From Franzmannia pantelleriensis (lineage in GTDB: Bacteria; Pseudomonadota; Gammaproteobacteria; Pseudomonadales; Halomonadaceae), in contig NZ_FNGH01000016.1 in assembly GCF_900102875.1 (NCBI RefSeq), positions 31,576 to 95,575 of the forward strand: DNA of 64,000 nucleotides, given 5' to 3'. Of the stretch, positions 1 through 8,572 are shown piece by piece. Numbering within the stretch: position 1 is the stretch's first letter; each line of letters opens with the position of its first letter. The position numbers and the translations under genes were made by a program. The notes beneath the pieces are model-generated. The model was given only the letters and a program-made list of their open reading frames with translations, made no database searches and was not told where the DNA came from.

Positions 1-593
<593 letters not shown>

Positions 594-597
<4 letters not shown>

Positions 598-926
598 GAC
601 TGACCTCCCTGGCCTGGTTGGTCGAGACTCCCCATGACGTCGCCGCGGAAACCATAAATATAGCGGCGCCCGACGAAGGGAATCAGCGTCACCTCGCGGG
701 TCTGCCCGGGTTCGAAGCGGATCGCGGTGCCCGCGGCCACATCGAGGCGGAAGCCGCGCGTCTTGTCGCGGTCGAAGACCAGCGCCGGGTTGGCTTCGGC
801 AAAGTGGTAGTGGGAGCCGATCTGCACCGGCCGGTCGCCGGTATTGGCGACCTCGACGCTGATTCGCTCACGTCCGGCACAGAGTTCGATCTCGCCGTTC
901 TTCAGTTGATACTCACCGGGAATCAT
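594..926 (-). CDS. ureB: Urease subunit beta
   Basis: Structural beta subunit of the trimeric (gamma-beta-alpha) bacterial urease. The 110-residue protein starts [18 protein letters not shown] and contains [13 protein letters not shown] and [14 protein letters not shown], both hallmark UreB stretches; the length matches the family. It lies 12 bases downstream of ureA, with a Shine-Dalgarno GGAGG just before the ATG, and its stop overlaps the ureC start by four bases. Expression should follow the sigma-54 promoter upstream of ureD. No oddities seen. Confidence 0.97.
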
Positions 927-938
927 GGGGCGGCCTCC

Positions 939-1241
939 TTACACTATCGGCGAATGAACCGTGACCAGCTTGGTGCCATCGGGGAAGGTGGCTTCCACCT
1001 GCACTTCGTCGACCATCTCGGCCACGCCCTCCATGACGTCGTCGCGGCCGATGATCTCGCGACCATAGCTCATCAGGTCGGCCACGCTGCGTCCGTCGCG
1101 TGCGCCCTCCATGATCTCGAAGCTGATCAGTGCCACCGCTTCCGGGTAGTTGAGCTTGAGGCCGCGGGCCTTCCGGCGTTCGGCAAGCTGTGCGGCAGAG
1201 AACAGCAGCAGCTTGTCCTTGTCTCTCGGGGTAAGTTCCAT
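939..1241 (-). CDS. ureA: Urease subunit gamma
   Basis: Smallest urease structural subunit, 100 residues, the expected length. It begins [20 protein letters not shown] and contains the conserved [10 protein letters not shown] and [21 protein letters not shown] segments. A clear GAGGAG Shine-Dalgarno lies eight bases before the ATG. It follows ureD after a 136-base gap holding a REP-like inverted pair; ureB follows at once. Order ureD-ureA-ureB-ureC is the common proteobacterial arrangement, so ureEFG would be expected beyond base 1. Confidence 0.97.
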   Translation of the reverse strand: MELTPRDKDKLLLFSAAQLAERRKARGLKLNYPEAVALISFEIMEGARDGRSVADLMSYGREIIGRDDVMEGVAEMVDEVQVEATFPDGTKLVTVHSPIV

Positions 1242-1288
1242 CGCGCGCTCCTCGTATCTGGTCGATGTTTGTCGGCAGCGCTGCGCGC

Positions 1289-1362
1289 TGCATCGCGGTT
1301 GAAACCGCTCCTACATTGGGCCGCGGCTCTGCTCCCTTGTGGGAGCGACGTCAGTCGCGATG
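1289..1362. repeat. REP-like inverted pair between ureD and ureA
   Basis: Two similar stem-loop units face each other: 1291-1315 (CATCGCGGTTGAAACCGCTC then CTACA) and 1338-1362 (containing GTGGGAGCGACGTCAGTCGCGATG). Read outward they share the form GTRGGAGCGRYNTNARYCGCGATG, like the REP/REPIN elements common in pseudomonads and relatives. Seen directly in the sequence; assignment to the REPIN class is inference from the motif. It sits inside an operon, where it could affect mRNA processing or stability. Confidence 0.6.
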
Positions 1363-1377
1363 ATGTTGACTGCACCA

Positions 1378-2271
1378 TCATGTCAGCCAGATGCGTGGCG
1401 TATGCGCCTGGCACCCCAGCAGCCGCGGCCTGAGCAGTTCCCAGGCCTGCTGGCACAGCGCCCAGGCTTCATTGCGCTCGCAGCCCAGGTAGCGCAGCAG
1501 CAGCACGCCGTGACGCAGGGTCACTGCCCAGCGGTTGTTGTCGGGCAGCGCCTCGCGCAGTACGTCGATGGCCGCCGTTGCGTCCGCATCGCCGAGACCC
1601 GCGGCCCACAGCGTGGCCTGGACGCTGGCACCGCCCTGGCCCCAGCGACCATGAAAGCGAGGATGCAGTGGGTCCAGCGGCTGACGCTCCAACCACAGCG
1701 GCTTGCCATCCCGGGTCAGGCGGAAACGCTGATCGATGCGCCCGGAGACATACGGCAGCTGGCTGGCTGGCCGGCCCAGCGCCAGCACCTCCCACCCCAG
1801 GCAGCGCGCAGCGCCGTGAAGGGCGATCTCGGTGTGCTGTGCGCCCCGCGAGCCATCGAAGGCAATGGTCTCCTGAGGCAGCCACTCGAGGCTGGCGCCG
1901 TCGTCGACGCTGAGCCGGGTGTGCTGCTGCCAGGCCACGCCCTGGCTGTCAGCCTTGTAGAGCTTATTGGCCGCCGGTGTGGTGAGCAGTGCATGGCTTC
2001 CGGTGGCCAGACGCGCCGAGATATTCAAGGCATCGCCGCTGACCAGGCCGCCGGGGGGATGCAGCAGATAAACGTGACAGGCCCCTTCGCGGCCTTCGGG
2101 AAAGAAGGGGCGTTGCACCCGCAGCGGCCCCTGATGACGCGCTTGCACCATTCGGGTGACCCCATCGCGGCGCTCGAATCCCAGCGCCAGCGAGGCCGCC
2201 CAGCGGCGCTCGGTATCGAAGCGATGCCCCGAGTCATGAGCGGTTGGCAGGGCCTGCGAGATAGCCGTCAT
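1378..2271 (-). CDS. ureD: Urease accessory protein UreD
   Basis: UreD (UreH) is the scaffold that, with UreF and UreG, delivers nickel to apo-urease. The 297-residue product starting MTAISQALPTAHDSGHRF carries the family's GPLRVQRPFFPEG and CHVYLLHPPGGLVSGD segments and TTPAANKLYK. The start at 2271 was chosen because homology begins there and a GGAA element precedes it; the open frame continues about 70 codons upstream through the promoter, in sequence not resembling UreD. First gene of the urease operon, transcribed away from urtE. Confidence 0.95.
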   Translation of the reverse strand: MTAISQALPTAHDSGHRFDTERRWAASLALGFERRDGVTRMVQARHQGPLRVQRPFFPEGREGACHVYLLHPPGGLVSGDALNISARLATGSHALLTTPAANKLYKADSQGVAWQQHTRLSVDDGASLEWLPQETIAFDGSRGAQHTEIALHGAARCLGWEVLALGRPASQLPYVSGRIDQRFRLTRDGKPLWLERQPLDPLHPRFHGRWGQGGASVQATLWAAGLGDADATAAIDVLREALPDNNRWAVTLRHGVLLLRYLGCERNEAWALCQQAWELLRPRLLGCQAHTPRIWLT

Positions 2272-2310
2272 CAAATGGATTCCATCAATGAAGTGTGCGA
2301 TGCGTAATAC

Positions 2311-2328
2311 GAAGCAAGGGGCGTACCA
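2311..2328 (-). promoter_or_regulatory. Sigma-54 promoter of the urease operon
   Basis: Minus strand reads TGGTACGCCCCTTGCTTC: the -24 GG and -12 GC are exactly 12 bases apart and the element departs from TGGCACG-N4-TTGCT at one core base. The predicted start is near 2302, giving a leader of about 31 bases before the ureD ATG at 2271. NtrC-like sites lie about 110 and 142 bases upstream. Positions are read directly; promoter function is inferred. Confidence 0.75.
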
Positions 2329-2403
2329 TTTTGGTGAATTGCTATTTTCACCATTAAAAATCAGCACTTTGAAATGTATACAAGGTCGCCACCAGGGCTT
2401 CGA

Positions 2404-2452
2404 TGCACCACACAAGCGCCCAGGCGAATGCCTTTTGCACCAGATGAGCGCA
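2404..2452 (-). promoter_or_regulatory. Paired NtrC-like enhancer sites upstream of ureD
   Basis: Two TGCACC half-sites start at 2404 and 2436, 32 bases (about three helical turns) apart. Each continues as TGCACC-N5-AGCGCM, a partial match to the NtrC dyad TGCACC-N5-GGTGCA (roughly 9-10 of 12 positions). Their centres fall about 110 and 142 bases upstream of the predicted transcription start, close to the -108/-140 layout known for the enterobacterial glnA promoter. Function is inferred from sequence and spacing. Confidence 0.6.
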
Positions 2453-2480
2453 CTGACTACACGCTGCGCACCATCAAGAG

Positions 2481-2514
2481 GCAAAACGCCCGCCGCGGTA
2501 TGGCCGGGCGGGCG
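2481..2514 (-). terminator. Rho-independent terminator after urtE
   Basis: An 8-bp GC stem (2487-2494 with 2507-2514, 12-base loop) is followed on the minus strand by TTTT. It lies 17 bases beyond the urtE stop and separates the urt operon from the ureD promoter. Confidence 0.75.
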
Positions 2515-2530
2515 CTGGGCGCTTCAGCGC

Positions 2531-3228
2531 CTATACCGTCAGGTGCTGCTTGATCAGCTCGTCCGAGAGCTCGGTGATGGGGCCCTTGGCCACCTCTCGG
2601 CCGCGATCCATGATCACGAACCGATCGGCGTACTTGCGCGCGAAGGGTAGCTTCTGCTCCACCAGCAGCACGGTCAGGCCATCTTCATCGATCAGCTTGC
2701 GAATCACCTCGCCGATCTGGGCGACAATATTGGGCTGGATGCCCTCCCCTGGCTCATCGAGGATCAGCATCCTGGGCTCGATCACCAACGCCCGGCCGAT
2801 GGCCAGCTGCTGTTGCTGGCCACCGGAGAGGTCGCCGCCGCGGCGGTGGCGCATCTCCTTGAGCACGGGAAACAGCTCATAGACACGTTCGGGGATACTG
2901 CGCTTGCCGTCACTGCGAGCCGCCAGGCCGGTGCGCAGGTTCTCCTCCACGGTCAGCAGCGGGAATATCTGCCGCCCCTGGGGCACATAGCCGATGCCCA
3001 GTCGCGAGCGCTCCTCGACCCGCTTGCGGGTCAATTCAACATCGTCGGCGAAGCGCAAGCTGCCGTCGGCCACCCGCTCCTCGCCCATCACGCACTTGAG
3101 CAGCGTGGTCTTGCCCACGCCGTTGCGGCCCATCACACAGGTACACTCACCTGCCGGCACGTCGAGGGTGAGGTCCCACAGGGTATGACTTTCCCCATAA
3201 TAGTGATTGAGCTTGTCGACCTTTAGCA

Positions 3229-3229
<1 letters not shown>
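2531..3229 (-). CDS. urtE: Urea ABC transporter, ATP-binding protein UrtE
   Basis: LivF-like ATPase of the urea importer. The 232-residue protein has Walker A GRNGVGKTT (about residues 34-42), a Q-loop in GYVPQGRQIFPLLTVEENL, signature LSGGQQQQLAIGRAL and Walker B MLILDEP, followed by GEGIQPNIV as is usual for UrtE. It abuts urtD with a one-base overlap of stop and start. Last gene of urtABCDE, followed by a terminator. Family assignment rests on the LivF-type signature plus context with urtABCD and urease. Confidence 0.95.
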
Positions 3230-4058
<829 letters not shown>

Positions 4059-4062
<4 letters not shown>

Positions 4063-5186
4063 GGGGTCACCTCTTGTCCGGGAGCAGCATCGCTTTCATC
4101 TCGACGCCGCTTGAAACGATAGGCCAGCAGGCCGGCGACGCCCTTGGGCAGGAATACCGTGACCAGCACGAACATGCCCCCCAGCGCGAATAGCCAGGCG
4201 TCCGGCATCACCCCGGTGAACACGGTCTTGGCATAGTTGACCAGGATGGCGCCGATCACCGCACCATACAGGGTCGCACGGCCCCCCAGCGCCACCCACA
4301 GCACGATCTCGATGGAGAACAGCGGCGAGAACTCGCTGGGGTTGATGATCCCCACCTGTGGCACGTAGAGCGCGCCGGCAAGGCCGGCAAGCATTGCCGA
4401 GACCACGAACACGAACAGCTGGAAGCGCTCGACCCGATAGCCGAGAAAGCGCGTGCGCGCCTCGGCGTCGCGGGTCGCCACGCAGACCCGGCCGAGCTTG
4501 CTGCCGACGATGGCGCGACACAGCAGATAACTGGCGCCAAGCGCCACCCCGCTGGCCAGGAACAGGCCCAGGCGGGTCTCGTTACTGCGCAGGTTGAAGC
4601 CCAGGATGTCGCGGAAGTCGGTGAGACCGTCGCTGCCGCCAAACCCCATCTCGTTGCGGTAGAAGGCCAGCATCAGGGCAAACGTCAGCGCCTGGGTGAT
4701 GATCGACAGATAGACCCCGGTGACCCGCGAGCGGAACGCCAGGAAGCCAAACACCAGTGCCAATGCCCCAGGCGCCAGCAGCACCATCAGGAAGCCGAAC
4801 CAGGCCATGTCGAAGCCTAACCAGTACCACGGCAACGACTCCCAGCTGAGGAACACCATGAAGTCGGGAAGCACCGGATCCCCGTAGGTGCCACGGTCGC
4901 CGATCTGGCGCATCAGGTACATGCCCATGGCGTAGCCGCCGATGGCGAAGAAGGCACCGTGCCCCAGGCTGAGAATGCCCAGATACCCCCACACCAGGTC
5001 CACCGCCACGGCCAGCAGCGCATAGCTCAGGTACTTGCCGAACAGGTTCACGGTATAGGCGTTGACGTGCAGCGGGTGCCCCGCCGGCACCACCACATGC
5101 AGTAGCGTGACCAGGGTCATCGCTGCCAGCAGCACGCCGATGAACAGCTGGGTCGAACGCTCATTGAACGGTTGCGTTAACCACAT
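4059..5186 (-). CDS. urtC: Urea ABC transporter, permease UrtC
   Basis: LivM-like inner-membrane permease of the urea importer, 375 residues with about ten hydrophobic segments. GYLGILSLGHGAFFAIGGYAMGMYLM and DGLTDFRDILGF are family-typical, as is the EAA-like region near VGSKLGRVCVATRDAEARTRFLGY. It begins six bases after urtB ends and overlaps urtD by four bases. The C-terminus is a short basic/acidic cytoplasmic tail (RFKRRRDESDAAPG). Confidence 0.95.
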
Positions 5187-5191
5187 CGCGA

Positions 5192-6787
5192 TCAGCCCTC
5201 CGCCGCGCGGCCCTTCTGCGGAAAGAGTCCGCGGGGGCGTTTCTGAATGAACAGGATGATGAACACCAGCACGATGATCTTGGCCAGCACGGCGCCCGCC
5301 CAGGGCTCCAGAACCTGGTTGATCACGCCCAGCGAGAGGCCGGCGACCAGGGTGCCCCAGAGGTTACCCACCCCGCCGAACACCACCACCATGAAGGAGT
5401 CGATGATGTAGTTCTGGCCGAGGTTGGGGCCGACATTGGTGAGCTGCGACAGCGCCACCCCGGCGAGCCCGGCCACCCCGGACCCCAGGCCGAAGGTGAG
5501 GATATCGACACGCGTCGCGCGAATACCCATGGAGCGGGCCATGGCGCGGTTCTGGGTGACCGCGCGGACCTCGAGGCCGAGCCTCGTGCGGCGCATCACC
5601 AGCATCAGCGCGGCGAATACCACCAGCGCAAAGCCCAGCACGTACATGCGGTTAAGGGTCAGCGATAGCGCATCGTTGATCGCCACCGAGCCGCTCATCC
5701 ACTCGGGAGTGACCACGGTACGGTTGAGCGGCGAGATGCCGGTGCGTACCAACTGCTGGAGGATCAGGCTGACGCCGAAGGTGGCCAGCAGCGTCTCCAG
5801 CGGCCTGCCCTTGAGGAACTGGATCACGCTGCGCTCGATGGCGATCCCCGCCAATGCCGCAACCATGAACCCGGCAGGTATCGCCAGAATCAGCGCCAGC
5901 CCCGGCTGGCCGGGCAGCAGCTGCTGCATCATCCAGGTGGTGTAGGCGCCGAGCATGATCAGCTCACCGTGGGCCATATTGATCACGCCCATCACGCCGA
6001 AGGTGATCGCCAGACCGATCGCCGCCAGCACCAGCACCGACCCCATCGAGAGGCCGAAATAGAGCGTCTCGGCGGCGCGGTTCAAGCGCAGGTTCTGCTC
6101 GATGTTGGCCAGCGCCGCGGTAGCCGCCTGGGCGAGCGCCTCATCGTCGCTGCTGGTGGCGCGGTTGAGGGCAATGCGTGCCGACGAGTGCAGGCTGCCG
6201 TCAAGATGCTCGACGGCCTGGATATCGCCCTGCTCGAGGCGATGGATGGCCAGTGCCAGGGTCAGGCGCTGGCGCACACGGGCATCCTCTTCTTCTTCGA
6301 TCAAGGCTTCGATGGGCCCGGCAAGATCCTCGTCCACCTCGCCCAACAAGCGTTCCGCCGAGGTGCGGCGCTGGTCAACATTGGGCGAGTAGAGGTCGAC
6401 CACCGCGATCACGCTGCGCAGCTGGTTGCGCAGCGCGTTATTGATGCCGATGCGGTCGAGGTCGCGACGCGACATCTCGCCCAGGTCTTCACCGCTCAGG
6501 GCATCTTCCACCGGCCAGTCGCGGCCGCTGTTATCGAGCACGATCACGAAGCGGCCATCATCGGCACGCTGCAGGCGGCCATCGAGCAGCGCCTGCAGCC
6601 AGCCGCGGGCGCGTTCGTCGTCACTGGCGACGATGGCATCGATGGCCTCGCCCTTGGCCGGAAAGCTGTCGACGTCGAGCGCTTCCAGCAGTTCGATGGC
6701 GGCCTCGTCGTCAGCCGAGGGCTGGGCGTGGGCGGTCAATGGCACGACCAGCAGCACCAGCAGCCAGAGTAAAAGGAGACTCCTCAT
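5192..6787 (-). CDS. urtB: Urea ABC transporter, permease UrtB with N-terminal periplasmic domain
   Basis: LivH-like permease of the urea importer, 531 residues. Residues 1-21 form a signal peptide (MRSLLLLWLLVLLVVPLTAHA). Residues about 22-235 are a soluble, Leu/Ala/Glu-rich helical domain of the kind known in proteobacterial UrtB, and the LivH-type membrane domain follows (LYFGLSMGSVLVLAAIGLAI onward, with GVMGVINMAHGELIMLGAY and the EAA-like LGLEVRAVTQNRAMARSMGI). AGGA precedes the ATG. It follows urtA after an 84-base gap containing a hairpin. Confidence 0.95.
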   Translation of the reverse strand: MRSLLLLWLLVLLVVPLTAHAQPSADDEAAIELLEALDVDSFPAKGEAIDAIVASDDERARGWLQALLDGRLQRADDGRFVIVLDNSGRDWPVEDALSGEDLGEMSRRDLDRIGINNALRNQLRSVIAVVDLYSPNVDQRRTSAERLLGEVDEDLAGPIEALIEEEEDARVRQRLTLALAIHRLEQGDIQAVEHLDGSLHSSARIALNRATSSDDEALAQAATAALANIEQNLRLNRAAETLYFGLSMGSVLVLAAIGLAITFGVMGVINMAHGELIMLGAYTTWMMQQLLPGQPGLALILAIPAGFMVAALAGIAIERSVIQFLKGRPLETLLATFGVSLILQQLVRTGISPLNRTVVTPEWMSGSVAINDALSLTLNRMYVLGFALVVFAALMLVMRRTRLGLEVRAVTQNRAMARSMGIRATRVDILTFGLGSGVAGLAGVALSQLTNVGPNLGQNYIIDSFMVVVFGGVGNLWGTLVAGLSLGVINQVLEPWAGAVLAKIIVLVFIILFIQKRPRGLFPQKGRAAEG

Positions 6788-6837
6788 GGGTTCGTCCTTT
6801 GCGATAGGGAGTAACGAATAGGTCGAGCAGGCGTGCG

Positions 6838-6866
6838 CCCCGCCGCCATAAGGCGACGGAGCGGGG
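6838..6866 (-). other. Hairpin between urtA and urtB
   Basis: CCCCGC (6838-6843) pairs with GCGGGG (6861-6866) and an inner GCC/GGC pairs around ATAA. There is no T-run on the minus strand, so it is more likely an mRNA-stabilising or attenuating stem below the highly expressed binding-protein gene than a full terminator. Function is inferred. Confidence 0.4.
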
Positions 6867-6871
6867 GCTTA

Positions 6872-8212
6872 TCACTCTTCGGCGAGGGCTTCTTCGGCTT
6901 CTTCGGCCGCGGTGCTGCCGCCACAGGAGCCGGTGGCCACGTTGTAGTTACCGCAGCGCATCGGTGCCTGCCAGTCGGCCATCAGGTCACGCGAACCCGG
7001 CAGGAAGTCGGACCAGGCATCGCCAGCCACGGTGGATGGCGTCTGCCAGACGATGTCGAACTGGCCATTATCCTGCACTTCGCCGATAAGCACCGGCTTG
7101 GTGATGTGGTGGTTGGGCATCATCGCCGCATAGCCACCGGTGAGGTTGGGCACGGTGACACCGATGATCGCGTCCTTGATCTCGTCAGGGTCGGTGGTAC
7201 CGGCCTTGCGTACCGCCTCGGCCCACATGTTGAAGCCGATATAGTGGGCTTCCATGGGATCGTTGGTGACCGCCTCTTCATCGTCGTTCCAGTCGATCCA
7301 GGCGTCGATGAAATCGTAGTTTTCGTCGGTATCCACGCTCATGAAGTAGTTCCAGGCCGCCAGATGGCCGACCAGAGGACCGGTGTCGATACCCGAGAGC
7401 TCCTGCTCACCCACCGAGAAGGCGATGACGGGAATGTCGGCGGCGTCGATGCCCTGGTTGCCCAACTCGCGATAGAACGGCACGTTGGCGTCACCGTTGA
7501 TGGTCGACACCACCGCGGTGGGCTTGCCCTCTTCACCGAAGCGGCGAATCTCGCTGACGATGTTCTGCCAGTCGGAGTGCCCGAACGGGGTGTACTCGAC
7601 CATGATGTCCTCGTCGGCCACGCCATGCTCATCCTTGAGGAAGGCCTCGAGGATACGGTTGGTGGTCCGCGGATAGACGTAATCGGTACCGATCAGCGCG
7701 AAACGCTCGATGCCGACCTGGTTGATCAGGTACTCCACCGCCGGAATTGCCTGCTGGTTGGGCGCGGCACCGGTATAGAAGACATTTTCGGAGGACTCCT
7801 CGCCCTCGTACTGAACGGGGTAGAACAGCAGCCCGTTGAGTTCCTCGAACACTGGCAGGACCGCCTTGCGCGAGACCGACGTCCAGTTACCGAAGACCAC
7901 ATCGACCTCATGCTGCTCGAGCAGCTCGCGAGCGCGCTCGGCAAACAGCGGCCAGTCGGAGGCCGGGTCGACCACCACCGCCTCGAGCTCGCGACCCAGT
8001 AGGCCACCCTGCTCGTTCTGCTGCTCGATGAGCATCTCGACGGTGTCCTTGAGGGTCGACTCACTGATCGCCATGGTGCCCGAGAGCGAGTGCAGGATAC
8101 CGACCTTGATCGGGTCGTCGGCCAGCGCCTGGGCGCCGCCAGTCAGAGCGCCTGCAGCCAGCATGGCGGTAATGAGACGGCGGGGAGTGAAGGATGCCTT
8201 GGGTGCGTTCAC
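6872..8212 (-). CDS. urtA: Urea ABC transporter, substrate-binding protein UrtA
   Basis: Periplasmic urea-binding protein, 446 residues from a GTG start. GTG was chosen because AGGAGA lies six bases upstream and a signal peptide follows directly (RRLITAMLAAGALTGGAQALA, cleaved before DDPIKVG). The mature protein shows KVGILHSLSGTMAISE, ELEAVVVDPASDWPLFAE, VFGNWTSVSRKAVLPVFE and GLLFYPVQYEGEE, all typical of UrtA. The C-terminus ends in an acidic tail (AAEEAEEALAEE). First gene of urtABCDE, under a sigma-54/NtrC-like promoter. Confidence 0.96.
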   Translation of the reverse strand: MNAPKASFTPRRLITAMLAAGALTGGAQALADDPIKVGILHSLSGTMAISESTLKDTVEMLIEQQNEQGGLLGRELEAVVVDPASDWPLFAERARELLEQHEVDVVFGNWTSVSRKAVLPVFEELNGLLFYPVQYEGEESSENVFYTGAAPNQQAIPAVEYLINQVGIERFALIGTDYVYPRTTNRILEAFLKDEHGVADEDIMVEYTPFGHSDWQNIVSEIRRFGEEGKPTAVVSTINGDANVPFYRELGNQGIDAADIPVIAFSVGEQELSGIDTGPLVGHLAAWNYFMSVDTDENYDFIDAWIDWNDDEEAVTNDPMEAHYIGFNMWAEAVRKAGTTDPDEIKDAIIGVTVPNLTGGYAAMMPNHHITKPVLIGEVQDNGQFDIVWQTPSTVAGDAWSDFLPGSRDLMADWQAPMRCGNYNVATGSCGGSTAAEEAEEALAEE

Positions 8213-8344
8213 GTGATTCTCCTTGCAGAACCTGGTTGTTATGCGCCAACGGAGGGGCGTGTTGGCCCACTGCGGCGGCGTGGTGTCCAGCGCCGCATCG
8301 GCCAGCGACTGGCGATGCGGCGAGGCGACTGCAAGGGAGTTACC

Positions 8345-8359
8345 GCAAGGGCTATGCCA
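8345..8359 (-). promoter_or_regulatory. Sigma-54 promoter of the urt operon
   Basis: Minus strand reads TGGCATAGCCCTTGC: -24 GG and -12 GC are 12 bases apart, one core mismatch from TGGCAC-N5-TTGC. The predicted start near 8333 gives a leader of about 120 bases before urtA. NtrC-like sites lie upstream at about -111 and -140, the same spacing as at ureD. Confidence 0.75.
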
Positions 8360-8435
8360 ACCCGATGGCGGGCCGTACTTTCTTCGCTTTTTCAACCAGT
8401 TGTATACGAGGTCGTATCACTCTGCCTCTCCTCCA

Positions 8436-8481
8436 CGCACCATTTGCGTGCAAATTATCTCCCATGCACTCCCAAAATGCG
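8436..8481 (-). promoter_or_regulatory. Paired NtrC-like enhancer sites upstream of urtA
   Basis: Site one (8436-8452) reads CGCACCATTTGCGTGCA, matching 10 of 12 positions of TGCACC-N5-GGTGCA. Site two starts at 8465 (TGCACTCCCAAAATGCG) and matches about 8 of 12. Their centres are about 111 and 140 bases upstream of the predicted start. NtrC binding is inferred from sequence and geometry. Confidence 0.65.
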
Positions 8482-8517
8482 CCAGAACAGGGAATGGCCG
8501 CGCACCCAGGCGGTGCA

Positions 8518-8545
8518 TGAAAAATGCCGCCCCTTGAGGCGGCAC
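8518..8545 (-). terminator. Terminator after the acyl-CoA dehydrogenase gene
   Basis: GCCGCC (8526-8531) pairs with GGCGGC (8538-8543); on the minus strand the stem is followed by ATTTTTC. It lies about 30 bases past the stop codon of the gene at 8573-10375. Confidence 0.7.
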
Positions 8546-8572
8546 GGTCAACGTGGCGTGAGCGGCCAGCGT

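Noticed and set aside
2272..2484. Upstream extension of ureD from a TTG at 2484
   Set aside because: The extra 71 codons run through the sigma-54 promoter and enhancer sites and do not look like UreD.
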